Part shown: piece after piece, positions 62,516 to 64,000 of the stretch
Position numbering within the stretch: the stretch's first letter is position 1
How the letters are laid out: every line of letters begins with the position of its first letter
From: Danxiaibacter flavus
GTDB taxonomy: Bacteria > Bacteroidota > Bacteroidia > Chitinophagales > Chitinophagaceae
Length of the DNA: 64,000 bases
Direction of reading: 5' to 3'
NCBI RefSeq assembly: GCF_041060425.1
Contig: NZ_JAULBC010000009.1
Coordinates: 170,717-234,716, forward strand
Notes under the pieces: generated by a model
Seen by the model: only the letters and a program-made list of their open reading frames with translations
The model's database searches: none
Told to the model about the DNA's origin: nothing
Position numbers and translations under genes: made by a program

Positions 62516-63869
62516 CGTAGTACTTATGAAAGTATGGAATTGTTTCGATGCCCTTATAAAAGTTAAACAGGTTAAATTTCTCGTTGGGGCTATGAAGATT
62601 ATCGCTGTCCAGTCCAAAGCCAAGGAATACCGTTTTGCAACCAAGTTCGGCTTCAAATAAGGCTGTAATAGGAATGCTTCCGCCGCCCCTTACAGGGATA
62701 GGAGGTTTACCGAATGTTTCCTGGATTGCTTTTGATGCAGCTTTAAATTCAATGCTATCTGCGGGTGTCACATACGGATCTCCACCATGATGCGGATTTG
62801 CTTTTACTTCAACATACTCAGGCGCAATTTTTTTCAGGTGGTTGATAACCAATTCTGTAATTTTTTCATGTTGCTGATTGGGCACCAGTCTGCAACTGAT
62901 CTTAGCAAATGCTTTTGACGGAAGAACTGTTTTTGCGCCTTCACCGGTATAGCCGCCCCAAATTCCGTTTAATTCAAGTGTCGGACGAATGCCGGTGCGT
63001 TCGTTTGTAGTATAACCTTTTTCGCCCCATAAAGCTTTAACACCAAGGTCTTTTTTGTATTCTTCTTCGTCATATGGTGCTTTTGCCATTTCAGCTCGTT
63101 CTGCTTCGCTGGCAATCTGCACATCATCATAAAAGTTTGGAATAGTTATATGGTTGTTCTCATCATGTAGACTGGCAATCATTTTTGCAAGGATAGTTAT
63201 CGGATTGGCTACAGCACCTCCGTAAACACCACTGTGAAGATCCCTGTTCGGGCCTGTAACTTCTACCTCAATATAGCTTAAGCCTCTAACACCAACATCT
63301 ATACTTGGATTTTCCATGCTTAACATTGCGGTATCACTTATCAGGATAACATCCGCCTTCAGCAGATCCTTGTGTGCTTTTACAAACTCACCCAGGTTGT
63401 TTGATCCGATTTCTTCTTCACCTTCAATCAGGAATTTAATGTTAACAGGAAGCGTATTGGTTTTCACCATCGTTTCCAGCGCTTTAACATGCATGTAAAA
63501 CTGCCCTTTATCATCACAGGCGCCACGCGCATATATTTTGCCATCTTTAATAACCGGTTCAAAAGGACCACTGTGCCATAACTCAAGCGGATCGGGCGGC
63601 TGAACGTCGTAGTGACCATATACCAGTACTGTAGGTAAAGAAGCATCAATTATTTTCTCTCCGTACACTACGGGATGGCCGGCGGTAGGGTAGATATCAA
63701 CTTTGTCTGCACCTGCTTCCAGTAATCTCTGCTTAACCTTGTCTGCACAGGCAAGCATATCCTGTTTGTGTTCGCTTCTTGCGCTTACGCTTGGCATACG
63801 AAGTAACTCTAATAATTCATCCAGGAAACGTTGCTTGTTCTGCTCCTGATATTCTTTCCATCCTTGCAT
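62490..63869 (-). CDS. M20-family dipeptidase
   Basis: 459 residues, the usual length. Catalytic di-zinc domain with VLVYGHYDVQPPDP (His ligand and Asp), ARGACDDKGQ (bridging Asp), GEEEIGSNNL (Glu base and ligand), and a final His in NLHSPNEKFNLFNFYKG; an insert dimerisation domain lies at about 190-350. The family hydrolyses dipeptides such as carnosine-type or general X-X dipeptides in the cytoplasm. No signal peptide. Its upstream region contains a perfect heptamer tract starting 34 bases before the start codon. Confidence 0.94.
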   Translation of the reverse strand: MQGWKEYQEQNKQRFLDELLELLRMPSVSARSEHKQDMLACADKVKQRLLEAGADKVDIYPTAGHPVVYGEKIIDASLPTVLVYGHYDVQPPDPLELWHSGPFEPVIKDGKIYARGACDDKGQFYMHVKALETMVKTNTLPVNIKFLIEGEEEIGSNNLGEFVKAHKDLLKADVILISDTAMLSMENPSIDVGVRGLSYIEVEVTGPNRDLHSGVYGGAVANPITILAKMIASLHDENNHITIPNFYDDVQIASEAERAEMAKAPYDEEEYKKDLGVKALWGEKGYTTNERTGIRPTLELNGIWGGYTGEGAKTVLPSKAFAKISCRLVPNQQHEKITELVINHLKKIAPEYVEVKANPHHGGDPYVTPADSIEFKAASKAIQETFGKPPIPVRGGGSIPITALFEAELGCKTVFLGFGLDSDNLHSPNEKFNLFNFYKGIETIPYFHKYYAEMKTVRP

Positions 63870-63902
63870 GACCTGTAATTTAAATTGATTAAAGAAAAAT
63901 TC

Positions 63903-64000
63903 TATCAGCTATCAGCTATCAGCTATCAGCTATCAGCTATCAGCTATCAGCTATCAGCTATCAGCTATCAGCTATCAGCTATCAGCTATCAGCTATCAGC
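63903..64000. repeat. Perfect (TATCAGC)14 heptanucleotide tract, continuing past the window
   Basis: Fourteen exact copies of a 7 nt unit, the only pure array in the window; same family as the degenerate AGCTATC units elsewhere. It lies in the upstream region of the M20 gene. Confidence 0.98.

Noticed and set aside
62331..62660. Open frame of 109 codons with YMSYGLTVL-type repeats
   Set aside because: It is the translation of the CTTAC-type array on the strand opposite the M20 gene; the repeats come from the DNA period and there is no protein family match.
63903..64000. CRISPR or minisatellite with spacers
   Set aside because: Pure 7 nt tandem tract without spacers.

Overview
The window looks like a chromosomal segment of a Bacteroidota bacterium, most probably of the Chitinophagaceae or a close relative. 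Evidence: two SusC/SusD pairs, a DUF4954 protein, DUF5690 and DUF4091 proteins, the -33 TTTG / -7 TAnnTTTG promoter type, and weak or absent Shine-Dalgarno sequences. The family-level placement is inference. No prophage, integron, CRISPR array or recognisable transposase was seen.

Layout. 0-3.5 kb: end of a LacI-type regulator, a tandem UspA protein, a glucosyl-3-phosphoglycerate-synthase-like enzyme fused to a HAD phosphatase, and a Gly-rich RRM protein. 3.8-6.6 kb: efp, accB, accC. 6.7-10.9 kb: focA-pflB-pflA for anaerobic pyruvate cleavage and formate export. 11-21.3 kb: an XRE-cupin regulator followed by six genes in line (SusC, SusD, a secreted alkaline-phosphatase-superfamily hydrolase, a phosphonatase-like HAD hydrolase, an MFS carrier, and a flavin amine oxidase of the TIGR03364 type). 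I read this as a phosphonate utilisation locus with an outer-membrane glycan-type importer. 21.6-29.8 kb: fusA, a DUF4091 protein, a Tat-exported phospholipase C, an NlpC/P60 peptidase. 29.8-35.7 kb: ECF sigma factor with a small membrane partner, a TetR regulator, a SET protein, mgtE, a five-copy tandem duplication carrying the 3' end of mgtE, and a GNAT acetyltransferase. 35.9-42.9 kb: glmS, the DUF4954 protein, and a TonB-dependent receptor under a TPP riboswitch. 43-47 kb: a DUF2807 protein, an initiator tRNA, era, der and a four-helix-bundle protein. 47-53 kb: a tolC / adaptor / RND efflux operon whose promoter carries the same operator type as the TetR gene at 30.9 kb. 53-64 kb: M61 peptidase, DoxX, a second SusC/SusD pair, an S4 RNA-binding protein and an M20 dipeptidase.

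The most unusual feature is not a gene. From 23.8 kb to the window end nearly every intergenic gap holds degenerate arrays of short tandem units, mostly exactly 7 nt (some families 8-9 nt). There are about ten different consensus families. Units keep a fixed core and vary at fixed positions; arrays are often arranged as facing inverted arms 50-150 bp apart, and commonly start at or within a few bases of a stop codon. One pair of arms mirrors its unit-to-unit variation at 33 of 34 positions. Arrays change family without losing phase. Inside five near-identical copies of a 285 bp repeat the heptad tract is the part that differs most. A small four-helix-bundle protein gene of the S23/Avd-like type sits between two facing arrays of one family. 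No such arrays were seen in the first 23.7 kb, where genes end in ordinary hairpin terminators.
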